Shown: positions 1 through 6,004, counted from the stretch's first letter. The stretch: 7,721 nt of DNA from Chloroflexota bacterium (GCA_021785115.1 JAJYGO010000357.1:1-7721), one strand, 5' to 3'. Made by a program: numbers and translations. Notes: generated by a model from the sequence alone, not told the origin.

Positions 1-24
1 GGGCTGCGCGATCTCGGTGGTCAC
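1..24 (-). CDS. 5' end of an unidentified gene (first 8 codons only)
   Basis: On the minus strand a GTG codon at 24-22 opens a frame reading MTTEIAQP up to the window edge. The complement of 33-39 reads AAGGAGG, a near-perfect Shine-Dalgarno sequence, with 8 nt between it and the GTG; that geometry is the main evidence for a real start. It lies 40 nt downstream of the stop of the transaldolase-fold gene on the same strand, with no terminator-like hairpin between them, so the two are probably co-transcribed. Eight residues are too few to assign a family or function, and I do not guess one. The continuation lies outside the window. Confidence 0.6.
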
Positions 25-32
25 GACTTGCG

Positions 33-39
33 CCTCCTT
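33..39 (-). promoter_or_regulatory. Shine-Dalgarno site for the gene leaving the left edge
   Basis: The minus strand reads AAGGAGG here, 8 nt before the GTG at 24-22. This is the signal that decides the start of the partial gene and marks it as a translated partner of the transaldolase-fold gene. Confidence 0.65.
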
Positions 40-64
40 GGGGGCTGCTGCTCGGGCGGTGGCT

Positions 65-1159
65 CTAGGCGGGGCGGGCGTCGGGGTCGGGCAGGACGAG
101 GTCCCGGATCGTGCCCTGGAGGTCGTGGTACGACTTCACGAAGGTTCGCAGGGTGCGGGCGCTGGCGCCGTACTGCTCGAACTCCGCGGGCGCCATCCCG
201 TCGGGATCGTACGCCCGGCGGAAGTCCGGCACACGGTCCAGGAGGTCGTCGACGAGCGCCGGGTCGACCGGCGCGTCGATCCGCGGCTCCGGCGCGATCC
301 CGCTCCTGTTGAAGCGAACCTGCCAGGGGTAGGGGAGGGTCATGCTCACGTCGCCCCCCACGAGCTCCGTCCAGTGGAGCCGGTGACGGTACGCGGCGGC
401 GAGGAGGCGCGAGCGGTAGCCGCGCTCCTGGAAGATGCCGTACGTGCGCTTGAAGACGGCGAGGCCCGCCCAGTTCGGGGCGTCGGGGTGGACGGCGAGG
501 TCGTCGCGCTCCACGAGGACCTTCATCCAGTCGTCGAGGCGGCCGATCATGAGCGTGACGATCGGCGACATCGACGCCGTCTCCTCGCCGCCGGCGGTGC
601 GTCGAGCGAGGCCGCGCTCGACGGCCTCGGCGGCGGCGAGGGCCTGGGGGACGGTGAAGCTCACCGTGGCGTTGATGCTCACGCCGCGGGCCGTCGCCTC
701 CTCGATCGCCGCGATCCCGGCGGCCGTCGCCGGGAACTTCACCTGCATGTTCGGGGCGAGGGTCGCGAAGCGGACGGCCTGCTCGACCATCCGGGCGGGG
801 TCGCGGTGGTTCGCCGGGTTCGTCTGGAGGGACAGGCGTCCCGCGCGCCCGCGCGCCCGCTCGAAGACCGGGGCGAGGACCGCGGCGCCACGGGCGGCCA
901 TCTCCTCGACGATCGCCCACGTCAACTCGACCTCGGACCACTGCGGGTGCTCCGTCGCGAGCTCGTGGACGCGGGGGACCCAGTGGTCCCTCTCCTTCTT
1001 CATGACCTCGAGGACGATGCTCGGGTTCGAGGTGGCGCCGGTGGCGCCCCGCTCGACGGCGTAGGCCAGCTCGGCGACCGCGCACGAGTCGTTCCAGTAC
1101 TGCGTCGGCGTCTCCCGCGTCATCCGCAGGAGCGGGCTCTCGATCATCGTCGTGACCAT
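65..1159 (-). CDS. Transaldolase / fructose-6-phosphate aldolase-fold enzyme
   Basis: This 364-residue class I (Schiff-base) aldolase-superfamily protein would be a cytosolic enzyme making or breaking C-C bonds in sugar-type substrates. Visible family residues are Asp24 (first-strand catalytic Asp), the signature GATSNPSIV at 41-49 with Asn45, the Schiff-base Lys141 in MQVKFPATAAG, and Asn163/Thr165 in SINATVSF. The position held by catalytic Glu96 in E. coli TalB appears, by eye alignment of GRLSLQTN (107-114) with FSA GRLFAQVM, to be Gln112, as in fructose-6-phosphate aldolases. It is longer than TalB (about 317 residues) and FSA (about 220). The start at 1159 is chosen because GAGGAG lies 5 nt upstream (1165-1170, minus strand). 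The open frame continues to 1363 but would cross the promoter/operator region. It is transcribed divergently from the right-hand operon. Family placement is secure; transaldolase versus aldolase activity and the substrate are not. Confidence 0.9.
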   Translation of the reverse strand: MVTTMIESPLLRMTRETPTQYWNDSCAVAELAYAVERGATGATSNPSIVLEVMKKERDHWVPRVHELATEHPQWSEVELTWAIVEEMAARGAAVLAPVFERARGRAGRLSLQTNPANHRDPARMVEQAVRFATLAPNMQVKFPATAAGIAAIEEATARGVSINATVSFTVPQALAAAEAVERGLARRTAGGEETASMSPIVTLMIGRLDDWMKVLVERDDLAVHPDAPNWAGLAVFKRTYGIFQERGYRSRLLAAAYRHRLHWTELVGGDVSMTLPYPWQVRFNRSGIAPEPRIDAPVDPALVDDLLDRVPDFRRAYDPDGMAPAEFEQYGASARTLRTFVKSYHDLQGTIRDLVLPDPDARPA

Positions 1160-1164
1160 GCGGT

Positions 1165-1170
1165 CTCCTC
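1165..1170 (-). promoter_or_regulatory. Shine-Dalgarno site deciding the transaldolase-fold gene start
   Basis: The minus strand reads GAGGAG followed by 5 nt and ATG (1159-1157). This favours the ATG at 1159 over the in-frame ATG four codons later and over the upstream in-frame extension to 1363. Confidence 0.7.
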
Positions 1171-1263
1171 GATCCGGACCCGCGGCGCCGGGGCAGGTCG
1201 GCGGATCGCGCCCCGATCGGCGTCGGGGCGCGCCCATCGCGCCTCGCGTGCCGCGATGCAGGG

Positions 1264-1293
1264 CATATAATCGATCATCGATGCTTCGAACGC
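1264..1293 (-). promoter_or_regulatory. Candidate leftward promoter for the transaldolase-fold gene
   Basis: On the minus strand an AT-rich stretch stands out from very GC-rich surroundings. Possible -10 hexamers are GATTAT (1272-1267) or TATATG (1269-1264). With GATTAT, a weak -35 TTGCGT begins at 1295, 17 nt upstream. The hexamers match consensus only moderately (about 4/6 and 3/6), so the exact boxes are uncertain. The dyad at 1270-1282 overlaps or abuts the -10 in either reading, which suits repression. The leader to the ATG would be about 100 nt. Confidence 0.35.
1270..1282. promoter_or_regulatory. Operator-like dyad, copy 1 (left promoter)
   Basis: The sequence ATCGATCATCGAT is a perfect 13-bp palindrome around a central base and is one of the few AT-containing islands in the divergent control region. 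It overlaps the candidate -10/spacer of the leftward promoter. A near copy lies 93 bp to the right (centres 1276 and 1369) at the rightward promoter. Two copies at two divergent promoters is the expected layout for a local regulator, and the GntR/FCD protein encoded at 3446-4210 is the natural candidate. The motif lacks the GT...AC core common in FadR-subfamily operators, so this assignment is inference. Confidence 0.55.
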
Positions 1294-1328
1294 AAGCCAC
1301 GCTGCCCGCCGACCCTGCGCCTCCAGGG

Positions 1329-1356
1329 TTGACGTGGCGTTCCGCGGTGCTATCCT
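1329..1356 (+). promoter_or_regulatory. Rightward sigma70-type promoter with extended -10
   Basis: TTGACG (1329-1334, 5/6 to consensus) is followed by a 16-nt spacer and TATCCT (1351-1356, 4/6), preceded by TGC at 1348-1350, which makes an extended -10 (TGn). The predicted transcription start is near 1363, inside dyad copy 2. In such GC-rich DNA this arrangement is unlikely to be accidental. It would drive the six-gene right-hand operon beginning at 1666, leaving a leader of about 300 nt. Confidence 0.6.
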
Positions 1357-1362
1357 CCAACA

Positions 1363-1375
1363 ATCGATTATCGAC
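1363..1375. promoter_or_regulatory. Operator-like dyad, copy 2 (right promoter, at +1)
   Basis: ATCGATTATCGAC matches copy 1 at 11 of 12 arm positions; the central base and the last base differ. The inner 11 bp (TCGATTATCGA) form a perfect dyad around the central T. It begins at the predicted transcription start of the rightward promoter, a classical position for a repressor blocking initiation or clearance. The probable ligand-responsive binder is the operon's own GntR/FCD regulator, which would then autoregulate; this is inferred from position and duplication only. Confidence 0.55.
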
Positions 1376-1413
1376 GATTCACCGGCAGCGGCGCGAGCGC
1401 GGCGGAGGCGAGG

Positions 1414-1452
1414 ATGTCGAGATCAGGGTCACGCTCGACCCCGGAGCGATGA
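1414..1452 (+). CDS. Possible 12-residue leader peptide
   Basis: An ATG at 1414 is preceded by GGAGG (1404-1408) at 5-nt spacing and encodes MSRSGSRSTPER. Its TGA (1450-1452) overlaps the ATG of the next small frame in an ATGA arrangement. The peptide is Ser/Arg-rich and matches nothing I recognise. A good SD within a GC-rich leader could occur by chance, so this is a tentative call; if real it would be a leader or coupling peptide rather than a structural protein. Confidence 0.2.
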   Translation: MSRSGSRSTPER

Positions 1453-1616
1453 GCGAGCGACACCTCGCCGGGCCCGAGGACGCCCGGCGCGTCGGCCGCC
1501 GCGCGCGGCGCGCGGCACGGTTCATCGGCGCTTCGAACGGGGAGCGACTCCCGACGGAGGTGGCGATCACAGAGAGCATGCGGCGCTTCACGCGGATCTC
1601 CCGCGCGGCGAGCTAG
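1449..1616 (+). CDS. Possible small Arg-rich protein, 55 residues
   Basis: The frame opens with ATG at 1449, overlaps the stop of the preceding mini-frame (ATGA), and ends at TAG 1614-1616, 49 nt before the swivel-His gene. The product is strongly basic, with an Arg-rich stretch around residues 13-23, and has no recognisable domain. Its own SD-like GGAG lies only 2 nt from the ATG, too close to work well, so translation would depend on coupling to the 12-residue frame. Random open frames of this size are common at this G+C content. I list it as doubtful. Confidence 0.2.
   Translation: MSERHLAGPEDARRVGRRARRAARFIGASNGERLPTEVAITESMRRFTRISRAAS
1498..1516 (+). other. GC-only hairpin in the leader
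   Basis: GCCGCGCG (1498-1505) pairs with CGCGCGGC (1509-1516) across the 3-nt loop CGG, giving an 8-bp all-GC stem in the leader RNA. No T-run follows, so it does not look like an intrinsic terminator. It could be an anti-RBS, pausing or stability element, or a by-product of the high G+C content. Confidence 0.35.
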
Positions 1617-1651
1617 GCGTCCCGCTCGGCCCGGCGACACCAGGCAGGCAC

Positions 1652-1657
1652 AGGAGG
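1652..1657 (+). promoter_or_regulatory. Shine-Dalgarno site for the swivel-His gene
   Basis: AGGAGG lies 8 nt before the GTG at 1666. It fixes a non-ATG start for the first operon gene and gives the strongest translation signal in the right arm. Confidence 0.75.
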
Positions 1658-1665
1658 AAGCCACG

Positions 1666-3435
1666 GTGCCCCTCAAGGAAGAAGTCCTCGGCGAGTTCCT
1701 CGGGGACGCGACGTTCCCGATCGAGTGGACCTCGGAGACGGAGAAGCTCCTCTTCTGGGTCTACGACGACCTGCACAACCCCAAGCCGCTGAGCCCGATG
1801 TTCGAGGACATCGGCGGCTGGTGGATGAGCTGCGACCACATGTTCCGCCGGTTCGGCACGCCGTTCGCGACCGACTGGATCTACAAGAACATCAACGGCT
1901 GGTGCTACACGGCGGCGATCCCCGCCGAGGCCGGCCTCGAGCTCGCCACGCAGGAGTACAACTTCCGGGTCAGCGCGATCGTGCCCGAGGACGACACGTA
2001 TGCGGGCAGCATCGGCGCCTACCTCGGAACGGTCCTGCCGGTCTACGGGCACAACTTCGCGCACTGGTGGCGCACCCGGTTCGTGCCCGAGATGCAGAAG
2101 AACTTCGACTATATCGAGGGCATGCTCGACCGGAAGGGCCGGCTGAGCCTGGCCGACGTGGCCGTCCTCCTCGAGGACGCCATTGACATGCACGACCGCC
2201 ACTGGAAGATCCACTGGATGCTGAACTTCGCGCAGCTGAGCGCGACGCTCAACCTCCGGGCGGTCATGGAGAAGACCCACGGCAAGGTCGACGAGGTCCT
2301 CCTCGGCCGGCTGCAGAACTCGGCGAGCGACCGCAACTGGGACAAGATCCGGGCCCTGTGGGAGATGAAGGAAGAGGTCAAGGGCGACGCGGAGCTCGGC
2401 CGGGCGTTCGCCTTCGAGACCGCCCCCCAGATCGTGCCGGCCCTCCAGGCCACGGAGCGCGGTCGCCGCTTCATCGCCGAGCGCGTGAAGCCGTACCAGA
2501 AGGAGTTCGGCTGGCACGCGGTCTGGAGCCACGAGTTCATCTTCCCGTCCTTCTACGAGGACATGAACCCGGTCATCCAGCTCGTCCGCGACCAGTACTC
2601 CTCGGACTACGACTACCCGTCGAAGGTCGCGGCCCTCAAGGCCGACATCGACGCGGCGGCGAAGGAGATCCTCGCGGGGCTCGAGGGCGAGGCGCTCGAA
2701 GAGATGCGCGCCGCCAACGAGATCAACCTGAAGATGGCGCCGCTCACCCCGGACCATCACTTCTACATCGACCAGGGCGCGAACGCCCACGTCCGCCAGG
2801 TGCTCCTCGCCATTGGCGAGAAGCTCGTGGAGATGGGCGTCCTCGACGCCCGGGACGACGTGATCCTGTTCCGCTACAACCAGCTCCGCGAGTTCATCGG
2901 CAACCCGGCGAGCATGGACGGGCGGGCGATCGTGGCGGCGGCCAGGGCCCGGCGCGCCGCGGCCGAGCAGTACCAGCCCAGGGACTGGGTCGGCACGGCG
3001 ACCGCGACCCAGCTCGCCTTCCCGTACCTCAACCTGTGGGGGTTCCCCGACAAGTTCTATCGCTCGATCGAGAACGAGCCCGGCAGGGTGAAGGGCATCG
3101 CCGGGTCGCCGGGCGTCGTCGAGGGCGTGGCCCGGGTCGTCGGCTCGGAGGCCGAGTTCGACAGCCTCCAGGTCGGCGAGATCCTCGTCTGCCAGATGAC
3201 GAACCCGGCCTGGCAGGTCCTGTACGGCAAGATCATCGCCGTGGTGACGGACGCCGGCGGGACGGTGTCGCACCCCGCCGTCCTCGCTCGCGAGTACGGC
3301 ATTCCGGCCGTCGTCGGCACGTCCGTGGCCACGTACAAGATCCGGACCGGCGATCGCGTCCGCGTCGACGGCAACGCCGGCGTGGTCGAGGTCCTCGTCA
3401 GCGCGCCGGCCGCGCCGGCGATCGTCGGCAGCTAG
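1666..3435 (+). CDS. PEP-utiliser-type phosphohistidine swivel protein without ATP-grasp domain
   Basis: This 589-residue soluble protein ends in the mobile 'swivelling' domain of PEP synthase, pyruvate phosphate dikinase and PTS enzyme I. GIAGSPGVVEGVARVV (477-492) opens the domain and TDAGGTVSHPAVLARE (528-543) carries the phospho-accepting His536, followed by GIPAVVG. The N-terminal 450 or so residues are mostly helical-looking and rich in Trp/His/Tyr (for example MHDRHWKIHWMLNF at 175-188). They contain no P-loop or recognisable ATP-grasp, and no TIM-barrel PEP-binding domain follows the swivel. Known comparators with split parts are phenylphosphate synthase, whose His-bearing subunit of about 70 kDa needs a separate ATP-binding subunit, and rifampicin phosphotransferase, which carries its own ATP-grasp. 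The family is secure; the phosphate donor and acceptor are unknown. The GTG start is set by AGGAGG at 8 nt. The GntR gene starts 10 nt after its stop. Confidence 0.85.
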   Translation: MPLKEEVLGEFLGDATFPIEWTSETEKLLFWVYDDLHNPKPLSPMFEDIGGWWMSCDHMFRRFGTPFATDWIYKNINGWCYTAAIPAEAGLELATQEYNFRVSAIVPEDDTYAGSIGAYLGTVLPVYGHNFAHWWRTRFVPEMQKNFDYIEGMLDRKGRLSLADVAVLLEDAIDMHDRHWKIHWMLNFAQLSATLNLRAVMEKTHGKVDEVLLGRLQNSASDRNWDKIRALWEMKEEVKGDAELGRAFAFETAPQIVPALQATERGRRFIAERVKPYQKEFGWHAVWSHEFIFPSFYEDMNPVIQLVRDQYSSDYDYPSKVAALKADIDAAAKEILAGLEGEALEEMRAANEINLKMAPLTPDHHFYIDQGANAHVRQVLLAIGEKLVEMGVLDARDDVILFRYNQLREFIGNPASMDGRAIVAAARARRAAAEQYQPRDWVGTATATQLAFPYLNLWGFPDKFYRSIENEPGRVKGIAGSPGVVEGVARVVGSEAEFDSLQVGEILVCQMTNPAWQVLYGKIIAVVTDAGGTVSHPAVLAREYGIPAVVGTSVATYKIRTGDRVRVDGNAGVVEVLVSAPAAPAIVGS

Positions 3436-3445
3436 CGTTCCGCCG

Positions 3446-4210
3446 ATGACGCGCGACGCCTCCATCTCGCGCAGCGTCCTCAGCGACCAGGTCAAGGACC
3501 GCCTCCTCCAGGCGATCCTCGACGGCCGCTACCCGCCGGGGGCCCGGATCGTCGAGACGCGGGTCGCCCGCGAGCTCGGGACGAGCCAGGCTCCCGTGCG
3601 GGAGGCGCTCCGCGACCTCGAGGCGCTCGGCGTCGTCGAGACCACCGCCTTCCGAGGAGCTCGCGTCCGCCGCCCGTCGGCGGCGGAGCTCCTCGAGGCG
3701 TTCGCCATCCGGGCGGAGCTGGAGTCCCTCGGGGCCCGGCTGGCGATCCCACGCCTGGCGGACGCCGACCTCGCGACGCTCGAGGGGTACATCGAGGAGA
3801 TGCAGCGGGCGGCCGAGGCCGGCGACACCCACGACGAGGCGGCCGCCGACGCGGCGTTCCACAGCCGGATCGTCGAGCTCGCCGGCAACCGGACCCTCGC
3901 CCGCGTCTGGCGGACGCTCGAGCCATACTCGCGGACGTACATCACGATCGACGCGCCCGGCATCGACCGGCGCCGGATCGCCGACGAGCACCTCCCCGTC
4001 CTCGACGCGCTCCGTCGCCGCGACCCGGACCTCGTCGTGGAGGTTCTCCACCGCCACTTCGCCACCGCGGCGGCGATGCTCGCGAGCCTCTGGGAGCGGA
4101 CCGACGCCGCCGGGTCCCGGCCTGCGAGCGGGTCCGGTCCCGCCGTCCGGCGCCCGGCATCCCGTCGCGTGCCGCGCGCCATCCCCTCGCTCGTCGAACC
4201 ACCCGCCTGA
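3446..4210 (+). CDS. GntR-family regulator, FadR/FCD subfamily
   Basis: A 254-residue DNA-binding regulator. Residues about 13-77 form the GntR winged helix-turn-helix (DQVKDRLLQAILDGRYPPG, then TSQAPVREALRDLEALGVV with the recognition helix). Residues about 84-215 form the helical FCD ligand domain. The usual FCD metal/ligand residues are visible: Asp135 and His139 in DAAFH, His182 in ADEHL, and His204 in HRHF, so it probably binds a metal-coordinated carboxylate effector. A Pro/Ser/Arg-rich tail of about 35 residues (220-254) is not part of the fold. The start at 3446 lies 10 nt after the preceding stop without a clear SD, suggesting translational coupling. As the second gene of the operon it is the likely local repressor acting at the paired dyads 1270-1282 and 1363-1375, including autoregulation (inference). 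Confidence 0.9.
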   Translation: MTRDASISRSVLSDQVKDRLLQAILDGRYPPGARIVETRVARELGTSQAPVREALRDLEALGVVETTAFRGARVRRPSAAELLEAFAIRAELESLGARLAIPRLADADLATLEGYIEEMQRAAEAGDTHDEAAADAAFHSRIVELAGNRTLARVWRTLEPYSRTYITIDAPGIDRRRIADEHLPVLDALRRRDPDLVVEVLHRHFATAAAMLASLWERTDAAGSRPASGSGPAVRRPASRRVPRAIPSLVEPPA

Positions 4211-4234
4211 AACCGCCGGAGTCGAAAGGACGCC

Positions 4235-5122
4235 ATGAACGACCAGCTGCACCTGTCGGAGGAGATGTCCGCCGGGACGGCCCGCCTCCGGGTGGACGTC
4301 CACGGGAGCGAGCCGCGCGAGCACGTCCTGGAGGACATGAGCTTCCTCAACTACCGGCTCGCCGACGTCCGCATCTCCCCGACCGTGACGCTGGCCGAGC
4401 CCGACATCGTCTGGCACGAGGACGGCCCGAAGGACGTCCGCTACGACGGGCGCACGGTCACGTTCACCGGCCCGTGGCCTGCCGGCCCGCTCCAGAAGGT
4501 CATCGTCGCCATCCTCGCCCTCCGGATGGAGGACACGGGGCTCCACCCGTCCCACAGCGCGGCCGTCCACTATCGCGGGAAGACGCTCCTCTTCCTCGGC
4601 GGCGAGTCGAACCACGGGAAGAGCATGGGGCTCATCGAGGCCGGCCGCCGGGGCGCCCTCCAGGTTGCCTCGGAGACGACCGTCATCGACGAGGAGGGTC
4701 GGGCAGTCATGGGCTCGGTCGACACGTTCCTCCGGAAGCGGACCGAGGGGACCGAGCGCTCCGACAAGGCGGCCCCGAACAGGGGCGTCGAGAAGTTCTG
4801 GGGCACGATGCCGACGTGGGCGATGTACGAGGGCACGCCGGACATCGACCTCGTCATCGTGCCGGCGATCGACGGCAACTTCGACCCCGCGACGAACGAG
4901 CTCATCCCGTTCGAGGCGCAGTTCCAGTTCCTCCACTCACTCCAGAACTACTTCCTGACGAACGAGCTCCTCGCGCCCGGGCACGTCATGCCGCTCGTCG
5001 ACGACGACGGGCTCCGGCGCCGCCGGGCCGGCTTCGTCGAGCGGTTCTGCGAGCGGCCCTTCTACTTCATCCGGGCGGCGACCCCCCAGGTCCTCCTGGA
5101 CGAGGTGGACGGGATCCTGTAG
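4235..5122 (+). CDS. HPr kinase-like P-loop protein of unknown substrate
   Basis: A 295-residue soluble protein whose centre resembles the HPr kinase/phosphorylase and HprK-related kinase fold. GLHPSHSAAVHYRGKTLLFL (102-121) leads into a Walker A, GESNHGKS at 123-130, with Lys129 and Ser130. This corresponds to the family's GxSGxGKS, but with Asn-His where Gly-x is usual. Downstream, where relatives have an acidic pair ('DD' or 'DE'), it reads ASETTVIDEEG (145-155), with Ser146-Glu147. The region after 155 (WGTMPTWAMYEG, DIDLVIVPAIDG) I do not recognise. There is no membrane segment. The AAAGGA Shine-Dalgarno sits at 4225-4230, 4 nt from the ATG. It lies between the GntR gene and the Mo-hydroxylase genes, with gaps of 24 and 21 nt. 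NTP binding is well supported; kinase activity and its target are not. A partner role with the swivel-His protein is an inference from operon position. Confidence 0.65.
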   Translation: MNDQLHLSEEMSAGTARLRVDVHGSEPREHVLEDMSFLNYRLADVRISPTVTLAEPDIVWHEDGPKDVRYDGRTVTFTGPWPAGPLQKVIVAILALRMEDTGLHPSHSAAVHYRGKTLLFLGGESNHGKSMGLIEAGRRGALQVASETTVIDEEGRAVMGSVDTFLRKRTEGTERSDKAAPNRGVEKFWGTMPTWAMYEGTPDIDLVIVPAIDGNFDPATNELIPFEAQFQFLHSLQNYFLTNELLAPGHVMPLVDDDGLRRRRAGFVERFCERPFYFIRAATPQVLLDEVDGIL

Positions 5123-5143
5123 CGGAGAGGGGCGCCGGGACCG

Positions 5144-6004
5144 ATGCACACCTTCGCCTACGCGCGACCGGCAACGGTCGCCGAGGCGCTGGCCATCCTC
5201 GCCGAGCACGGGCCTGACGCCCGCGTCCTCGCCGGCGGCACCGACCTCGTCATCCGGCTCCGGGACGGTTCGCTCCGGCCGCGCGTCGTCGTCGACATCA
5301 AGCGGATCGCCGAGCTGGGCCCCGGGATCCGGGTGGCGGACGGGCGGCTCGTCATCGCTGCCACGACGGTGATGGCCGAGATCGCGGCCGACGAGCGGGT
5401 CCGCCGCGACTTCACGGCCCTCGCCGAGGCAGCGGCGGTCGTGGGGTCGGTCCAGATCCGCAACCGGGCGACGCTCGCCGGGAACGTCTGCAACGCCTCG
5501 CCCGCAGCCGATACGGCGCCCTCGCTCCTCGTCTACGGGGCGGAGGTCGTGGCGGCCGGGCCGGCCGGCGTCCGCCGCTTCCCCGTCGACGACCTCTTCG
5601 TCCGGTCGGGGGTCACGACCCTCGCTCCGGCCGAGCTCGTGACCGCGATCGAGCTGCCGATCCCGGCCGGGCGCCTCGGGGCCGCCCACGCCCGGCGGAC
5701 CCGCCGACGCGGCCACGACCTCGCGTCGGTCACCCTCGCCGTCGCGGTCGATGCCGCCGGCGTCACCCGGCTGGCGTACGGGAGCGTCGGGCCACGGCCC
5801 GTCCTCGTCGTCGAAGAGAGCGGCGTCCTCGCCGATGCGGCCGCACCCGACGCGGCGACGGCCCCGGTCTTCGAGCGGCTGTTCGCCGCCGCGAGCCCGT
5901 CGCCGCGCTCGATGCGCGCCGGCCCGGAGTACCGCCTCGCGATGCTCCGCGTCCTTGGCGGGCGGGCGCTCCGGACCGCGATCGCGCGGCTGGCAGGGGA
6001 GTGA
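5144..6004 (+). CDS. Mo-hydroxylase FAD subunit (CoxM / XDH FAD-binding type)
   Basis: A 286-residue medium subunit of the xanthine dehydrogenase/CO dehydrogenase superfamily, carrying electrons from the Fe-S subunit through FAD to an acceptor. The two FAD pyrophosphate-binding loops are clear: AGGTDL at 30-35 and TLAGNVCNASPAADTAP at 110-126. The C-terminal CO_deh_flav_C-like region begins near RTRRRGHDLASVTLAVAV (185-202). Its length matches the family (about 280-300). It begins 21 nt after the P-loop gene with only a modest SD (GGAGAGG at 5124-5130 is distant; GGGA at 5137-5140 is close). It is the first of three genes in the canonical M-S-L order. The acceptor and substrate cannot be told from this subunit. 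Confidence 0.93.
   Translation: MHTFAYARPATVAEALAILAEHGPDARVLAGGTDLVIRLRDGSLRPRVVVDIKRIAELGPGIRVADGRLVIAATTVMAEIAADERVRRDFTALAEAAAVVGSVQIRNRATLAGNVCNASPAADTAPSLLVYGAEVVAAGPAGVRRFPVDDLFVRSGVTTLAPAELVTAIELPIPAGRLGAAHARRTRRRGHDLASVTLAVAVDAAGVTRLAYGSVGPRPVLVVEESGVLADAAAPDAATAPVFERLFAAASPSPRSMRAGPEYRLAMLRVLGGRALRTAIARLAGE

Larger units (their letters stand above)
1364..1665 (+). other. Long untranslated leader of the right-hand operon
   Basis: About 300 nt separate the predicted transcription start from the GTG start at 1666. I recognise no riboswitch, structured ncRNA or conserved gene here. It contains a very short frame (1414-1452) with a good SD, an overlapping 55-codon frame (1449-1616) with a poor SD, a GC-only hairpin (1498-1516) and an imperfect copy of a sequence from the left promoter (1521-1539). 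Whether any of these is functional is open; long leaders like this can carry attenuation or translational coupling. Confidence 0.45.

Noticed and set aside
17..1270. Long plus-strand frame opposite the transaldolase-fold gene
   Set aside because: The product is Arg/Gly/Val-rich without motifs, whereas the minus strand has the TSNPS and Lys141 signatures and a good SD.
1160..1363. N-terminal extension of the transaldolase-fold protein to an ATG at 1363
   Set aside because: It would add 68 residues without family similarity and cross both dyads and a promoter; GAGGAG directly precedes the ATG at 1159.
1498..1516. Intrinsic terminator in the leader
   Set aside because: The stem is strong but no T-run follows, and a good promoter upstream would be pointless if transcription always stopped here.
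1588..3495. Long open frame on the minus strand opposite the swivel-His gene
   Set aside because: It is an antisense shadow of a GC-rich coding frame: it is low-complexity (Arg/Val/Leu/Asp/Glu), has no domain, and overlaps a gene with clear motifs and SD.
4235..5122. Bona fide HPr kinase/phosphorylase (hprK)
   Set aside because: The Walker A and acidic motifs deviate, the typical HprK N-terminal domain is not evident, and no HPr or other PTS gene is present in the window.
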